A stretch of DNA of 59,510 bases from CALROG01 sp943369755. Lineage in GTDB: Bacteria > Pseudomonadota > Gammaproteobacteria > Burkholderiales > Burkholderiaceae_C. Each line of letters opens with the position of its first letter. The first letter of the stretch is position 1. Positions 48,077 through 57,314 of this stretch are shown in pieces. The notes beneath the pieces are model-generated. The model saw only the letters and a list, made by a program, of their open reading frames with translations. It made no database searches and was not told where the DNA came from. The translations under genes were made by a program, and so were the position numbers. The stretch is from contig CALROG020000024.1 of assembly GCA_943369755.1 (NCBI GenBank), positions 1 to 59,510 on the forward strand. The letters run 5' to 3'.

Positions 48077-49915
48077 TTACCAGCTATCGATGGCGCGCAC
48101 GCCGGCGTCGGGCACCACCGGCGCGCTGTCCAGGCCGCGGGCCAGCCAGGCGCGGGTGTCAGCCGGGTCGATCACGGCGTCAATCTCCAGGGTTGCGGCC
48201 ATGTTCATGGCCTGGCCGGCTTGGTACTGTTTGGCGACCAGCTGGTCATAAAGCGCCTCGCGCTGCGCGCCCTCGGGTACGGCTTGCAGCTCTTTGCGGT
48301 AGCCCAGCCGCACCGCACCCTCCAGCCCCATGGCACCGAACTCACCGGTGGGCCAGGCCACGGTGAGCGTGGGCGAATGAAAGCCGCCCGCACACATGGC
48401 CATGGCGCCCAGGCCATAGCCTTTGCGCAGTACCACGCTGAAAAATGGCACGCGCAGGTGGGCCGCGGCAATGAACATGCGGCTGACATGGCGCACCTGG
48501 GCGGTGGCTTCGGTATCGGGCCCGACCATGAAGCCCGGTGTGTCTACCAGGCTGACCAGCGGCAGACCATGCGCGTTGCACAACTGCATGAAGCGCGCAG
48601 CCTTGTCGGCGGCGTCGGCGTCGATGGCACCACCCAGGTGGGCCGGGTTGTTGGCCAGCAGGCCCACCGGGCGGCCCTCGATGCGCGCCAAGGCGGTGTG
48701 GATGCCCAGGCCGAACCCGCTGCGTAGCGCCAGGAGCGAGCCCGGGTCGACGATGCCCGCCATGGCCGAGCGGGTGTCGTACACACGCAACCGGTTTTGC
48801 GGCACCACATCGCGCAGTGCCTGCGGGTCGGGTGCCGTCCATTGGGTGGCGTGGCCCTGGAAGAACCCGAGGTAGTGCTTGGCCGCCGCCACGGCTTGGG
48901 CCTCGTCGTCTACCAGCAAGTCAATCACGCCGTTGCCATGCTGTACTGCACTGGGGCCAATTTGCTCGGGTGTGAAAACGCCCAGCCCGCCGCCTTCCAC
49001 CATGGCCGGGCCTCCCATGCCGATGTTGCTGCCGCGGGTGGCAATGATCAGGTCGCAGCAACCCAGCAGCGCCGCATTGCCGGCAAAACAGCGGCCCGCC
49101 ACGATGCCCAGAAGGGGCACCTGGCCATTGAGCCGCGCAAAGCTGGCGAAGGTGGTGACATGCAGGCCCGCGACGATAGGCATATCAGTGTCGCCCGGCC
49201 TGCCGCCGCCCCCCTCGGCAAACAGGACCACCGGCAGCTTGTGCGCCAGCGCCAGGCCCAACATCCGGTCGGTCTTTTGGTGGTTGCGCATGCCCTGGGT
49301 GCCGGCCAGTACGGTGGCGTCATATGCCATCACCACCGCGCGGCTGCGCTCGGGGCCTGCCAGCGCGGCGTTGATGCTGCCCACGCCCGTGACCATGCCG
49401 TCGGCCGGCGTGTTGCGCATCAGGTCGTCGGCGCTGCGGCGGTTGGCCTGCGCCGCCACCGCCAGCGCGCCGTATTCACTGAAAGAGCCCGGCTCGCACA
49501 GGTCGGCAATGTTTTCGCGCGCGGTGCGCAGGCCCGCGCTGTGGCGCCTGGCCACCGCGTCAGGCCGTGCGGCGTCAGTGGTCAACGCCTGGCGCTCCAG
49601 CAGGCGTTGCAGGTCGGGCCGTGCGGCGGACAGGGCAGCGATGGACTTTTCACTCTGGTCTAAAGGCGAATCGGCCTGCAGCCCGCATGCAGATTTCGTG
49701 ACCCGCTCTGAAATCAATAGCAAATCGCCCGCGTTCACGGTGTCGCCGACGGCGCAAAGCAGCTCGCGAATGCAAGCGTCAGCCGGCGCGCGCAGCTCGT
49801 GCTCCATCTTCATGGCTTCAAGAACCACCAGCAGCTCACCCGTTCGCACGGCGTCGCCGGGTTTGACCAGCCATTCAACAACTTGAGCCGTAAGGGGGGA
49901 GCGCAGTTCTGTCAT
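48077..49915 (-). CDS. Biotinyl-domain/carboxyltransferase fusion (acyl-CoA carboxylase subunit)
   Basis: A 612-residue fusion: residues 1-70 are a biotinyl domain with the biotin lysine Lys36 in VVLEAMKMEHELRAP, and from about residue 120 there is a carboxyltransferase domain (GMVTGVGSINAALAGPERSR, then FAEGGGGRPGDT, MGGPAMVEGGGLGVFTPEQI and LRKGYGLGAMAMCAGGF). The order is biotinyl domain first, then CT. No biotin carboxylase gene lies within the window. The linker LLLISERVTKSACGLQADS is encoded by palindromic element H. The start MTELRSPLTA at 49915 is chosen; a longer in-frame upstream extension is unlikely to be coding. Confidence 0.88.
   Translation of the reverse strand: MTELRSPLTAQVVEWLVKPGDAVRTGELLVVLEAMKMEHELRAPADACIRELLCAVGDTVNAGDLLLISERVTKSACGLQADSPLDQSEKSIAALSAARPDLQRLLERQALTTDAARPDAVARRHSAGLRTARENIADLCEPGSFSEYGALAVAAQANRRSADDLMRNTPADGMVTGVGSINAALAGPERSRAVVMAYDATVLAGTQGMRNHQKTDRMLGLALAHKLPVVLFAEGGGGRPGDTDMPIVAGLHVTTFASFARLNGQVPLLGIVAGRCFAGNAALLGCCDLIIATRGSNIGMGGPAMVEGGGLGVFTPEQIGPSAVQHGNGVIDLLVDDEAQAVAAAKHYLGFFQGHATQWTAPDPQALRDVVPQNRLRVYDTRSAMAGIVDPGSLLALRSGFGLGIHTALARIEGRPVGLLANNPAHLGGAIDADAADKAARFMQLCNAHGLPLVSLVDTPGFMVGPDTEATAQVRHVSRMFIAAAHLRVPFFSVVLRKGYGLGAMAMCAGGFHSPTLTVAWPTGEFGAMGLEGAVRLGYRKELQAVPEGAQREALYDQLVAKQYQAGQAMNMAATLEIDAVIDPADTRAWLARGLDSAPVVPDAGVRAIDSW
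49666..49721 (-). repeat. Palindromic element copy H, inside the carboxyltransferase fusion
   Basis: On the minus strand GCTATTGATTTCAGAGC (49721-49705) is followed by GGGTCACGAA, CATGCGGGCT and GCAGGCC. It has one extra base compared with other copies and is read in a different frame, giving the interdomain linker residues ISERVTKSACGLQADS. Confidence 0.8.
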
Positions 49916-50315
49916 ACAAGAATTCTGGACGAGGCAAAGGGCCGGCGCCGTCATGGCCGCGACACGACAGCGCCCCAGCAGGATGTTCAATCGTATGAAC
50001 GCGCAGTGAGGGCTTTGCACCATGAAGAGCTTGGCTCCGCGGCTGTTGCGGGCTGGCCGGTGTTCAGGGTCTTCAAGGCCGGGGGCTGCTACTGGGCCTG
50101 GGTGGCGCTTGAGCAAGACATCCATCTGCTTGTTCTTTTCCCGGTTTTTGCTTGGCAGCGAATTTGGTATCGTTGTTCGCGCTTGGGGCGCTTGGCCATT
50201 GGGCAACTTCGAATTGACGGTTGAACCGGCGATGATGTCTAAGTCCCCGCGCCACCCTGCCCGAGTTTCTTTACGTTTCGCTTCGTTCTTGAACCTGCCT
50301 TGCCTGAAACCAACC
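49916..50315. other. Intergenic region with no recognised gene
   Basis: About 400 bases separate the carboxyltransferase start from the amidase ATG. Open frames exist on both strands (for example the continuation of the carboxyltransferase frame upstream of its ATG) but none resembles a known family. It must hold the divergent promoters of both genes; no strong -35/-10 pair was identified. Confidence 0.5.
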
Positions 50316-51503
50316 ATGCCGCTTGTTAACGACTCCGCTCACGCCTTTTTGCCCTACCCTGATGTGCCCGTACCGCACGCTAGCGCCGGCCCTTTAACGG
50401 GACTTTGCTTCGGCGTTAAGGATTTGTTCGACTTGGCCGGCTACCCCACAGGCGGCGGACAGCCGTTTGTATTGGCAATGTCGGGTATCAAAACCAAAAC
50501 CGCTCCCACTGTGCAGAAACTGCTGGATGCTGGCGCACGGTTTGTGGGGAAAACCGTTACCGACGAGCTGGCATTCTCGATGAATGGCAACAACGCACAC
50601 TTTGGCGCACCCATCAACGGCGCAGCACCTTGGCGCATTGCGGGGGGGTCATCGTCTGGGTCGGCATCAGCGGTGTCCAACAACTTGTGTGACTTTGCCT
50701 TGGGCAGCGACACGGGCGGCTCCGTCCGCGCGCCGGCCAATCACTGCGGCTTGTACGGCATCCGGCCCACGCATGGGCGCATCAGTTTGGCAGGTGTTTT
50801 GGATTTGGCACCTAGCCTGGACACCTGCGGCTACTTGGCGCGTGACGTTGAAACTTTTGCCCGCGTCTCTGCCGTCTTGTTGGGGGAAGACGACCCTGCA
50901 ATGCCGACAAAAATCCGGCTGCTCAAGCCGCTTGACCTGTGGGCCGTGCTGGACGAAGACGTAATGACTGCTCAGGCGGAGCCTTTGGCGCGTATCGAGG
51001 CGGCGCTAGGCAAGGCCACTGCAACGCGGTTGATCTTGGACGATCTGAAAACCCCCTACGAGTGCTTTCGTCACATTCTGGGGCATGAGGCCTGGGCGGT
51101 GAATGGCCCGCTGATTGAACGTTTTTGCCCGCCGCTTGGTCCCGGCATTGCGGAGCGCTTTGCCTGGTCGAAAACCGTGACTGAAGAACAGTTTGCCGTA
51201 GCTAACGTCTACCGCGCGCGGTTTAAAAAACACCTGACCGATTTGCTGGGCACTGATGGCGTGCTGGTGATGCCCACAGTCGCTGACATTGCGCCTTTGA
51301 TAACTGATGACGGCGAGAAAATGGAAAGCTACCGCAACCGCTCGCATCAAATGCTGTGCGTGGCCGGTTTGTCGGGGTTTCCGCAAATATCGTTGCCGCT
51401 GGGCCAACGCCTGGGAGCGCCGCTGGGCTTGTCGTTGCTCGGCCCAGCGGGCAGCGACATGGGTTTGGTGCGGTTGGCACAGCGGATCGCAGGCGTTGCT
51501 TGA
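50316..51503 (+). CDS. Amidase-signature family amidase
   Basis: A 395-residue amidase shorter than GatA. The Lys of the triad is at 35 in GVKDLFDLAGYPTGGG, the cis-Ser motif is GGSSSGSASAVSNN and the nucleophile is in GSDTGGSVRAPANHCGLYGI. The C-terminal NRSHQMLCVAGLSGFPQISL follows. It hydrolyses an unknown amide; no GatB or GatC accompanies it. The start MPLVNDSAHAFL at 50316 is chosen. The nearby deacylase and D-amino-acid theme suggest a catabolic role. Confidence 0.9.
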   Translation: MPLVNDSAHAFLPYPDVPVPHASAGPLTGLCFGVKDLFDLAGYPTGGGQPFVLAMSGIKTKTAPTVQKLLDAGARFVGKTVTDELAFSMNGNNAHFGAPINGAAPWRIAGGSSSGSASAVSNNLCDFALGSDTGGSVRAPANHCGLYGIRPTHGRISLAGVLDLAPSLDTCGYLARDVETFARVSAVLLGEDDPAMPTKIRLLKPLDLWAVLDEDVMTAQAEPLARIEAALGKATATRLILDDLKTPYECFRHILGHEAWAVNGPLIERFCPPLGPGIAERFAWSKTVTEEQFAVANVYRARFKKHLTDLLGTDGVLVMPTVADIAPLITDDGEKMESYRNRSHQMLCVAGLSGFPQISLPLGQRLGAPLGLSLLGPAGSDMGLVRLAQRIAGVA

Positions 51504-51727
51504 AACCTGAGCCCAACTCTTGCGCACGGGTTCAACCAGCTGTGCAGCTCGCAATAGCTTGGTCTTGACCCAATCCCACGGACAGTGATCGAGGTATCCC
51601 CCGGCGCTGGAGGCGGAAATTCACTGAGCGACCGCGGCGCCAGAGGCGTTGAACATCGACCAATGCAGATGCGCCACCATTCGCCCACACCTGAACATCA
51701 AGCTATGGCGAAAGCCGCGCCAACGGA

Positions 51728-52678
51728 TCAAGCGCGTGAACTTTTAATTTCGTTGCGCAACCAATCACGAAACGTGGCAAACGAAGCCTCGTTGCGCAAC
51801 ATCGGGGATCGCGAGAGATAGTAGCCGCCGGGCGCTTGCCATGTGGCGCTGGAGAGTTTCGTCAAGCGGCGCGAAGTGACCAAAGGTGCAGCCAAGAACT
51901 CGGGTAGCAAGGCCATGCCCAAACCCGCCACGGCAGCATTCATGGCCATGAACATCAAATCGTAACGCGGGCCCGTCGCGATGTCTTGTCTCGCGTCCGC
52001 AGGCAGCAGATCGCCGCGCCCATGCTGGTTCAGCCAGCCATTCCACGCCAGCGGTACTGCGGTGTGTTGCAGCATGGCGGGGGGCTCCATACGGCCAGCA
52101 TTCTGGCGTTTCCAAACTGGTGATGCGTAAGGCGAGAGCAACAAGACCATGACCAATTCACAGGCCAAGTCAGCACGCGGCGCAGTGCGGTACTCCACCG
52201 CCGCATCAATTTGCCGGTTGGAAAAATCAGCAACTCCGATTTTGGTGAAGACATTCAGGCTGATCTCTGGATGCGCTTTCGTAAAGCCGCCTGAGCGAGG
52301 AATCAACCAATGGTTACCCCATGAAGCGGGAATGGAGAGATTAAGTACGCCGCCGACGCCCTTGAGCGCCATCACATTGGAGGTGGCGCGCTCAAGCATG
52401 TGCAGGGCCGGTTCAATTTCGGCGAGAAAAGCGCTGCCAGCAGGTGTGAGCTGCAAACCATCGCGCCGGCGCTCGAGCAGCGCAAAGCCCAAGCGCTGCT
52501 CAAGCGCAATCACCTGACGGCTCACGCCGCCTTGTGTGAGGTGCATTTCCTGTCCCGCGAGGGTGAACGAGCCGCGGCGCGCGCTGGCTTCAAAGCATTG
52601 CAGGGCTTGCGTGGAAGGGATGCGACTCATGACAGATGGTTCAGCTTGGGCCATGAATTTTGCATGAGAAATGCTCAT
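51728..52678 (-). CDS. LysR-family transcriptional regulator
   Basis: A 316-residue LysR regulator. The helix-turn-helix lies at about residues 22-75 (RIPSTQALQCFEASARRGSF, LAGQEMHLTQGGVSRQVIAL, EQRLGFALLERRRDGLQL), followed by a GcvA-like effector domain (NLSIPASWGNHWLIPR). In-frame ATGs at 52654 and 52630 are also possible starts. It is divergent from the Bug binding-protein gene, 136 bases apart, and is the obvious candidate regulator of that gene and the deacylase. Confidence 0.9.
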   Translation of the reverse strand: MSISHAKFMAQAEPSVMSRIPSTQALQCFEASARRGSFTLAGQEMHLTQGGVSRQVIALEQRLGFALLERRRDGLQLTPAGSAFLAEIEPALHMLERATSNVMALKGVGGVLNLSIPASWGNHWLIPRSGGFTKAHPEISLNVFTKIGVADFSNRQIDAAVEYRTAPRADLACELVMVLLLSPYASPVWKRQNAGRMEPPAMLQHTAVPLAWNGWLNQHGRGDLLPADARQDIATGPRYDLMFMAMNAAVAGLGMALLPEFLAAPLVTSRRLTKLSSATWQAPGGYYLSRSPMLRNEASFATFRDWLRNEIKSSRA

Positions 52679-52814
52679 GGCTCAATCAGAAACAGTAGCT
52701 TGCATGCGCTAGGGGTACGACAGATTATTCACGCATTAACCTGTTGCCTGCCTCGTCACTGTCACGTTCCTCGCCTCCTTCTGCGAGGAATCCTGCACAC
52801 TGAAAGCTTCACCA

Positions 52815-53810
52815 ATGAAATCTTTTGACGCCGCCAGTTTTTTGAAACGTCGCCAGCTTGTTCAAGCCCTCGTGGCCGGTGCTGCTGGTGTGGCCTTGCC
52901 AGCATGGGCTGCCTGGCCGGACAAGCCGATCCGACTTGTGGTGCATGCTGTTGCCGGTTCAGCGGCGGATTTGATCTGTCGTGTCGTGTCCACTGAGCTT
53001 GCCAAAACCTTAGGCGTTGGCGTGATCATTGACAACAAACCCGGCGCAGGCGGTGCCATCGGCATCCAAGAAGTCGCACGTGCGGCACCCGACGGTTATA
53101 CCTTGGGCTATGGAAATGTGGGGACATTGGCCATCAACCAATCGCTCTACGACAAGTTGCCATATGACGCGGACAAGCAGCTTACCTCCGTTGCCTTGTT
53201 GGGCTCCGTGCAGAACGCTCTGGTTGTGAACAACAAACTACCGGCGAAGAGCGTAAAAGAGCTTATTGCGCTGGCGAAGAGCAGCCCCGGCAAACTCACC
53301 ATGGGCTCAGCGGGCAATGGCACCACATTGCATTTGAGCGGCGAGCTGTTCAAAAGCATGACCAACACCTTCATCACCCATGTGCCCTATCGCGGTAGTC
53401 CGCAGGCTATTCAAGATTTGATTGGCGGCCAAGTGGATCTAATGTTTGACAACTTGAGCTCAATCTTGCCTCACATCAAATCAGGCCGAGTGAGAGTACT
53501 CGGAGTCTCAGGTGCGCGGCGTAGTCCGGCATTGCCCGATGTGCCCACGATTGCTGAAGCAGGCGTTCCTGGCTACGAGACCACAGCTTGGGGTGGCATC
53601 GTTGCACCAGCGGGCACCCCGCGCGAGATCATTGTGCGTTTAAGCAGCGAAATCAACAAAATACTTTCGCTGCCCGCTGTGGTTGAGCGCTACAACCAAA
53701 TGGCCTTCGATATCACCATTGCCCCCCCAGATGCTTTGTTCGAGCGCGCTCTGCGCGAGCGGCCGCTGTGGGCCAAAGTGATTCAGCGTTCTGGTGCAAA
53801 AGTGGATTGA
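52815..53810 (+). CDS. Bug-family (TctC-type) solute-binding protein
   Basis: A 331-residue extracytoplasmic binding protein: signal peptide with paired basic residues (FLKRRQLVQALVAGAAGVAL, possibly twin-arginine), then Bug motifs WPDKPIRLVVHAVAGSAADL, IIDNKPGAGGAIGIQEVARA and PDGYTLGYGNVGTLAINQSL. The large Bug family of Burkholderiales binds carboxylates and amino-acid-like ligands. No TctA or TctB membrane genes accompany it. It lies seven bases before the deacylase. Confidence 0.92.
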   Translation: MKSFDAASFLKRRQLVQALVAGAAGVALPAWAAWPDKPIRLVVHAVAGSAADLICRVVSTELAKTLGVGVIIDNKPGAGGAIGIQEVARAAPDGYTLGYGNVGTLAINQSLYDKLPYDADKQLTSVALLGSVQNALVVNNKLPAKSVKELIALAKSSPGKLTMGSAGNGTTLHLSGELFKSMTNTFITHVPYRGSPQAIQDLIGGQVDLMFDNLSSILPHIKSGRVRVLGVSGARRSPALPDVPTIAEAGVPGYETTAWGGIVAPAGTPREIIVRLSSEINKILSLPAVVERYNQMAFDITIAPPDALFERALRERPLWAKVIQRSGAKVD

Positions 53811-53817
53811 GGAGTGT

Positions 53818-55281
53818 ATGCACGATCTTCTGATCCGCAACACAAGAGTTATCGACGGCACAGGGGGGCCATCACGGCATAGCGACGTGCTCATTGATGG
53901 AGATCAGATCATTGCGGTGCTGCCTGCGGGCGAGGTGGCCGCAAAATGCGCGCGCGAGGTGTTGAACGCGGATGGCCTGGTGCTTGCGCCCGGTTTCATT
54001 GATGTGCATACGCATGATGATGCCTTGATGCTGCAAAACGTTGTGCCAGGCAACACACATCCGAAACTCTCGCAGGGCGTGACCACGGTGGTCACGGGCA
54101 ACTGCGGTGTGAGTCTCGCTCCCCTGCAAATGCGCGATGTACCGCCGCCTTTGGATATCTTGGGCGCAGATGCGTTTCGCTTCGCTTCTTTTGCCGAGTA
54201 TTTGAGCGAGCTTGCAGCTCATCAACCTGCCTGCAATGCGGCGAGCCTGATTGGACACACCACGCTGCGCATCAAGCACGTGCCGGACACCACCAAAGAA
54301 GCCACGCTACAGCAATGCGAAGCGATGGCACGCGAAGTGCAGGCCGCGCTCGATGCGGGGGCGTTTGGTTTGTCGACCGGCGTTTACTACCCACCAGCAC
54401 GCGCTTCCTCCACGCAAGAAATGATTGCCGTCGCGCGGCCACTGAAAGCAGTGCAAGCCCCCATCACCATGCATTTGCGCAATGAGGCCGAGGCAATAGA
54501 CGACGCGTTGCGCGAAGCCTTCGCGGTTGGTAATGCTGTGGGCTGCCCACTGGTGCTCTCACATCACAAACTGCTTGGCCGCGCCAATCACGGCCGCTCG
54601 GTGCAAACGCTTTCCTTGGTGGAAGCTGCTGCACAGTACATGAGCGTTTGCCTGGATTGCTATCCGTATGACGCTTCGAGCACCATGCTGCTGCCCGAGC
54701 GCGTGGCCAGCTCGCGCGATGTGCGCATCACATGGTCACGCGCCGAGCCGCAAGCTGCCGGGCGCTCTTTGATGGAAATGGCCGTGGAGCGCGGTATGCA
54801 TCCTGTTGATCTGGCAAAACAGCTTCTGCCAGCCGGAGCGGTGTACTTTGCGATGGACGAGAAAGACGTAAGCCGCATCCTCGCGCACCCGCTCACGGTT
54901 GTGGGCTCAGATGGCCTGGCGCATGACGAAAGCCCGCATCCGCGCCTATGGGGAAGCTTTCCCCGCGTGCTGGGGCGCTACAGTCGAGAGCAAGGCTTGT
55001 TTTCTTTAGAAACGGCAATTCATAAAATGACCGGCCTCAGCGCCCGCCGCTTCGGGCTGGATCGCGCAGGCAAACAGCAGCGCCCGCGTGGCCAGATCGC
55101 TGCAGGTTTCGCCGCCGATTTAGTGCTACTCAACCCCGCCACAGTGATCGACCGCGCAACCTATGACGCCCCCACTACTCCCAGCATCGGTATTGAGCGC
55201 GTGTATGTCAATGGTCAATTGGCAGCTGTCAGCGGGCAAACAGTTAAGGGCCACGCGGGCCGCGTGCTGCGCCGGGTTTAG
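53818..55281 (+). CDS. N-acyl-D-amino-acid deacylase (D-aminoacylase)
   Basis: A 487-residue amidohydrolase, with metal ligands His64 and His66 in GFIDVHTHDDALMLQ, the cysteine segment VVTGNCGVSLAPLQM, GAFGLSTGVYYPPARASST and the C-terminal aspartate in VGSDGLAHDESPHPRLWGSF. It releases D-amino acids from N-acyl-D-amino acids. The start MHDLLIRNTR at 53818 has a GAGGAG site; a longer in-frame start would overlap the Bug gene. It is probably co-transcribed with the Bug protein and regulated by the LysR gene. Confidence 0.92.
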   Translation: MHDLLIRNTRVIDGTGGPSRHSDVLIDGDQIIAVLPAGEVAAKCAREVLNADGLVLAPGFIDVHTHDDALMLQNVVPGNTHPKLSQGVTTVVTGNCGVSLAPLQMRDVPPPLDILGADAFRFASFAEYLSELAAHQPACNAASLIGHTTLRIKHVPDTTKEATLQQCEAMAREVQAALDAGAFGLSTGVYYPPARASSTQEMIAVARPLKAVQAPITMHLRNEAEAIDDALREAFAVGNAVGCPLVLSHHKLLGRANHGRSVQTLSLVEAAAQYMSVCLDCYPYDASSTMLLPERVASSRDVRITWSRAEPQAAGRSLMEMAVERGMHPVDLAKQLLPAGAVYFAMDEKDVSRILAHPLTVVGSDGLAHDESPHPRLWGSFPRVLGRYSREQGLFSLETAIHKMTGLSARRFGLDRAGKQQRPRGQIAAGFAADLVLLNPATVIDRATYDAPTTPSIGIERVYVNGQLAAVSGQTVKGHAGRVLRRV

Positions 55282-55660
55282 TACCCGGCAAAGAGCGCTA
55301 TTCTCACAATTTCAATGCATCACGGGTAGCCTCATCGGCCATTAAAGAGGTGCTGCTGACCCTCAATTTGGACCGAAGGTTGCGCCACAGCCTAGCGATA
55401 TCTCGCTTGAGCAGGCCCTGGTCAAACATCCCAGCAAGTTCCCGATCCAACAGCCTGCCGGGCCTTGAGCGGCGTTGGCCAGAATCTGCCCCAGTGAAGG
55501 CGGTTTTGTGCAATTTGCTGCCCATTAGCACCGCTATTTGGCAGAAGATCGGGGGGATAAACCGTAGCTGTCGATTTCTCGCCGGCGTCGCAAGAGTTCG
55601 ACAGGCTGCTAGGTATAGGGGCAAAAGGCAGTTAGCTTCAATCAGCAAGGGTGTGCGCAG
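55282..55660. other. Region without a recognised gene
   Basis: About 380 bases lie between the convergent deacylase and MocR genes. Open frames of 105 residues (plus strand, 55350-55667) and 114 residues (minus strand, 55304-55648) exist but match no family known to me. The minus-strand frame ends RNLRSKLRVSSTSLMADEAT and looks like it could be a decayed gene fragment. No terminator hairpin was identified. Confidence 0.4.
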
Positions 55661-57175
55661 CTACTGAATTGACAGCGATTTCGTGCCGATTGAGTTGTAC
55701 ACATGCGCCAGCTCCTGCACGCCTGTATCAATCAGGTTGCCAGGTATGGCGGCATAGCCCAGGCGCAGATACGAGTGGCTGGCGGGGGATGATTTTTTGA
55801 AAAAAATGTCACCTGGTTCAATCAGTACGCCCCGGGCTGCGCAGTTCTCAGCCAGTGTCTGCGTGTTCAGGCCATCAGGTCCTTTGATCCAGGCACCGGA
55901 GCCGCCCAGCGACGGCATGATCTGAAACTGCGGCAAGTGCTTTGAAAACGCGCTCGTGAGCAACTCTCGCCGCTCCCGGTACGTCACGTTCAACTTGCGG
56001 ATAAACGCGTCGTGGTGGCCCTGCGCAATGAACAAGCTTGCGGTGTGTGCGTTATTGGCTGGCGTGTGTCGGATGATGAGGCGCCGTAAAGCCCGCAGCT
56101 CACGTATCAGCTCGGCGGGGCCCACGATGTAGCCAATGCGAAGGCCGTGGGCCAGTGTTTTGGACAAGCTGCCCAGGTAGATGACGCGCCCATCCGTGTC
56201 CAGGCTTTTCAGCGCGGGCAGCGGCCGGCCAGAAAAGTTCAGTTCGCTTTCGTGATCATCTTCAAACAGCACCACATCACGCTTCTTGGCCAGAGCCAGA
56301 ATCTCCTGCCGGCGTGCTAAAGGCATGGTGACCGTTGTCGGACACTGGTGGCTCGGCGTGACGTAGACATAGGCGCACTGGCCCATGGCGCGAGATGCGA
56401 CCAGGCCATCTGCGTCAATCGGCAAGGCTTTGACATGGTCACTGCGCAGCAGAAAATTGTTGCGCGCATCCGGATAGCCGGGGTCTTCAATGCCCACCAC
56501 CGTCTTGCGGTCCAGCAACACATTGGCGAGCAGATAGCCGGCCATTTGCGCACCCGAGGTAACCAAGATCTCATCACGCCTGGCCATGATGCCGCGCGCT
56601 GGCAGCAGCCGATGCTGAATTTGGTCGAGCAAGGCGTCGGAGTCGCGGTTGATATGGTCTTGTGCCCACTTCTTGACGGCGGGTACAAACAACGCCTGAT
56701 GCGCGCAGGCGCGCCAGTCTTTCAATGGCACCAGGCTGGCATCGAACTGGCCGTAGATGAATGGATAGGGGTAGTCTTGCCAGTTGGCCGGCTTGATGAT
56801 GTTGCGCTGATCGCTCACACGGGACACCAGCCGAGCGTCCCACTGCATGCCAGTGGGCGCAGCCTCCTGGGGAGAGGACTGCACAGCTTGCCCCAGCAAA
56901 ATATCGCCATTGACAACCAGCCCACTGCGCGGGGCTGCGATCAAAAACCCTTTGTCCACCAGTACCTGCAAGGCCAGAGACACCGTGTTGCGCGACAGGC
57001 CGAGTGCGATGGCAAGTGCGCGGCTGGTAGGCACTTTGGCGCCAGCCGGCACCAGGCCCATCAAGATGGAGTGCACCATCATTTCCTTGACCCGGCCTTG
57101 CAGTGTCGCGCTGCTGCCCGAGAACTGCGGGAAAAGCTTGGCCCAGATGCCTGTGATCTCCTGCTTTTGCCTCAT
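55661..57175 (-). CDS. MocR/TauR-like transcriptional regulator (GntR + aminotransferase)
   Basis: A 504-residue MocR protein. An N-terminal winged helix (about 25-95: LPQ-like start, KVPTSRALAIALGLSRNTVS, LALQVLVDKGFLIAAPRSG) is fused to a fold-type I aminotransferase domain with PLP lysine in YLGSLSKTLAHGLRIGYIVG and VVLFEDDHESELNFSGRPLP. The start MRQKQEITGIWAKL at 57175 is chosen (GAGGTG upstream). It is divergent from tauA, as TauR is in Rhodobacter, and probably activates taurine genes; other amine sensing is possible. Confidence 0.9.
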   Translation of the reverse strand: MRQKQEITGIWAKLFPQFSGSSATLQGRVKEMMVHSILMGLVPAGAKVPTSRALAIALGLSRNTVSLALQVLVDKGFLIAAPRSGLVVNGDILLGQAVQSSPQEAAPTGMQWDARLVSRVSDQRNIIKPANWQDYPYPFIYGQFDASLVPLKDWRACAHQALFVPAVKKWAQDHINRDSDALLDQIQHRLLPARGIMARRDEILVTSGAQMAGYLLANVLLDRKTVVGIEDPGYPDARNNFLLRSDHVKALPIDADGLVASRAMGQCAYVYVTPSHQCPTTVTMPLARRQEILALAKKRDVVLFEDDHESELNFSGRPLPALKSLDTDGRVIYLGSLSKTLAHGLRIGYIVGPAELIRELRALRRLIIRHTPANNAHTASLFIAQGHHDAFIRKLNVTYRERRELLTSAFSKHLPQFQIMPSLGGSGAWIKGPDGLNTQTLAENCAARGVLIEPGDIFFKKSSPASHSYLRLGYAAIPGNLIDTGVQELAHVYNSIGTKSLSIQ

Positions 57176-57215
57176 GGCGTCACCTCGCAAAAAATATTGA
57201 TTCCGCCGCACCTCT

Positions 57216-57232
57216 TTGGTGTTCCGCACCAA
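57216..57232. promoter_or_regulatory. Inverted repeat in the MocR-tauA control region
   Basis: TTGGTG-N5-CACCAA is a perfect 6-bp inverted repeat, located 41 bases upstream of the MocR start. It is a candidate operator for autoregulation or for a second regulator. Confidence 0.45.
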
Positions 57233-57314
57233 TCAAGGGTATTCCCGAGGAATTCTGGGCAACTAAACGGTGCGTAGTTTTGCGGCGCGACAAAAGCCCA
57301 AAGGGGTTTTATTT

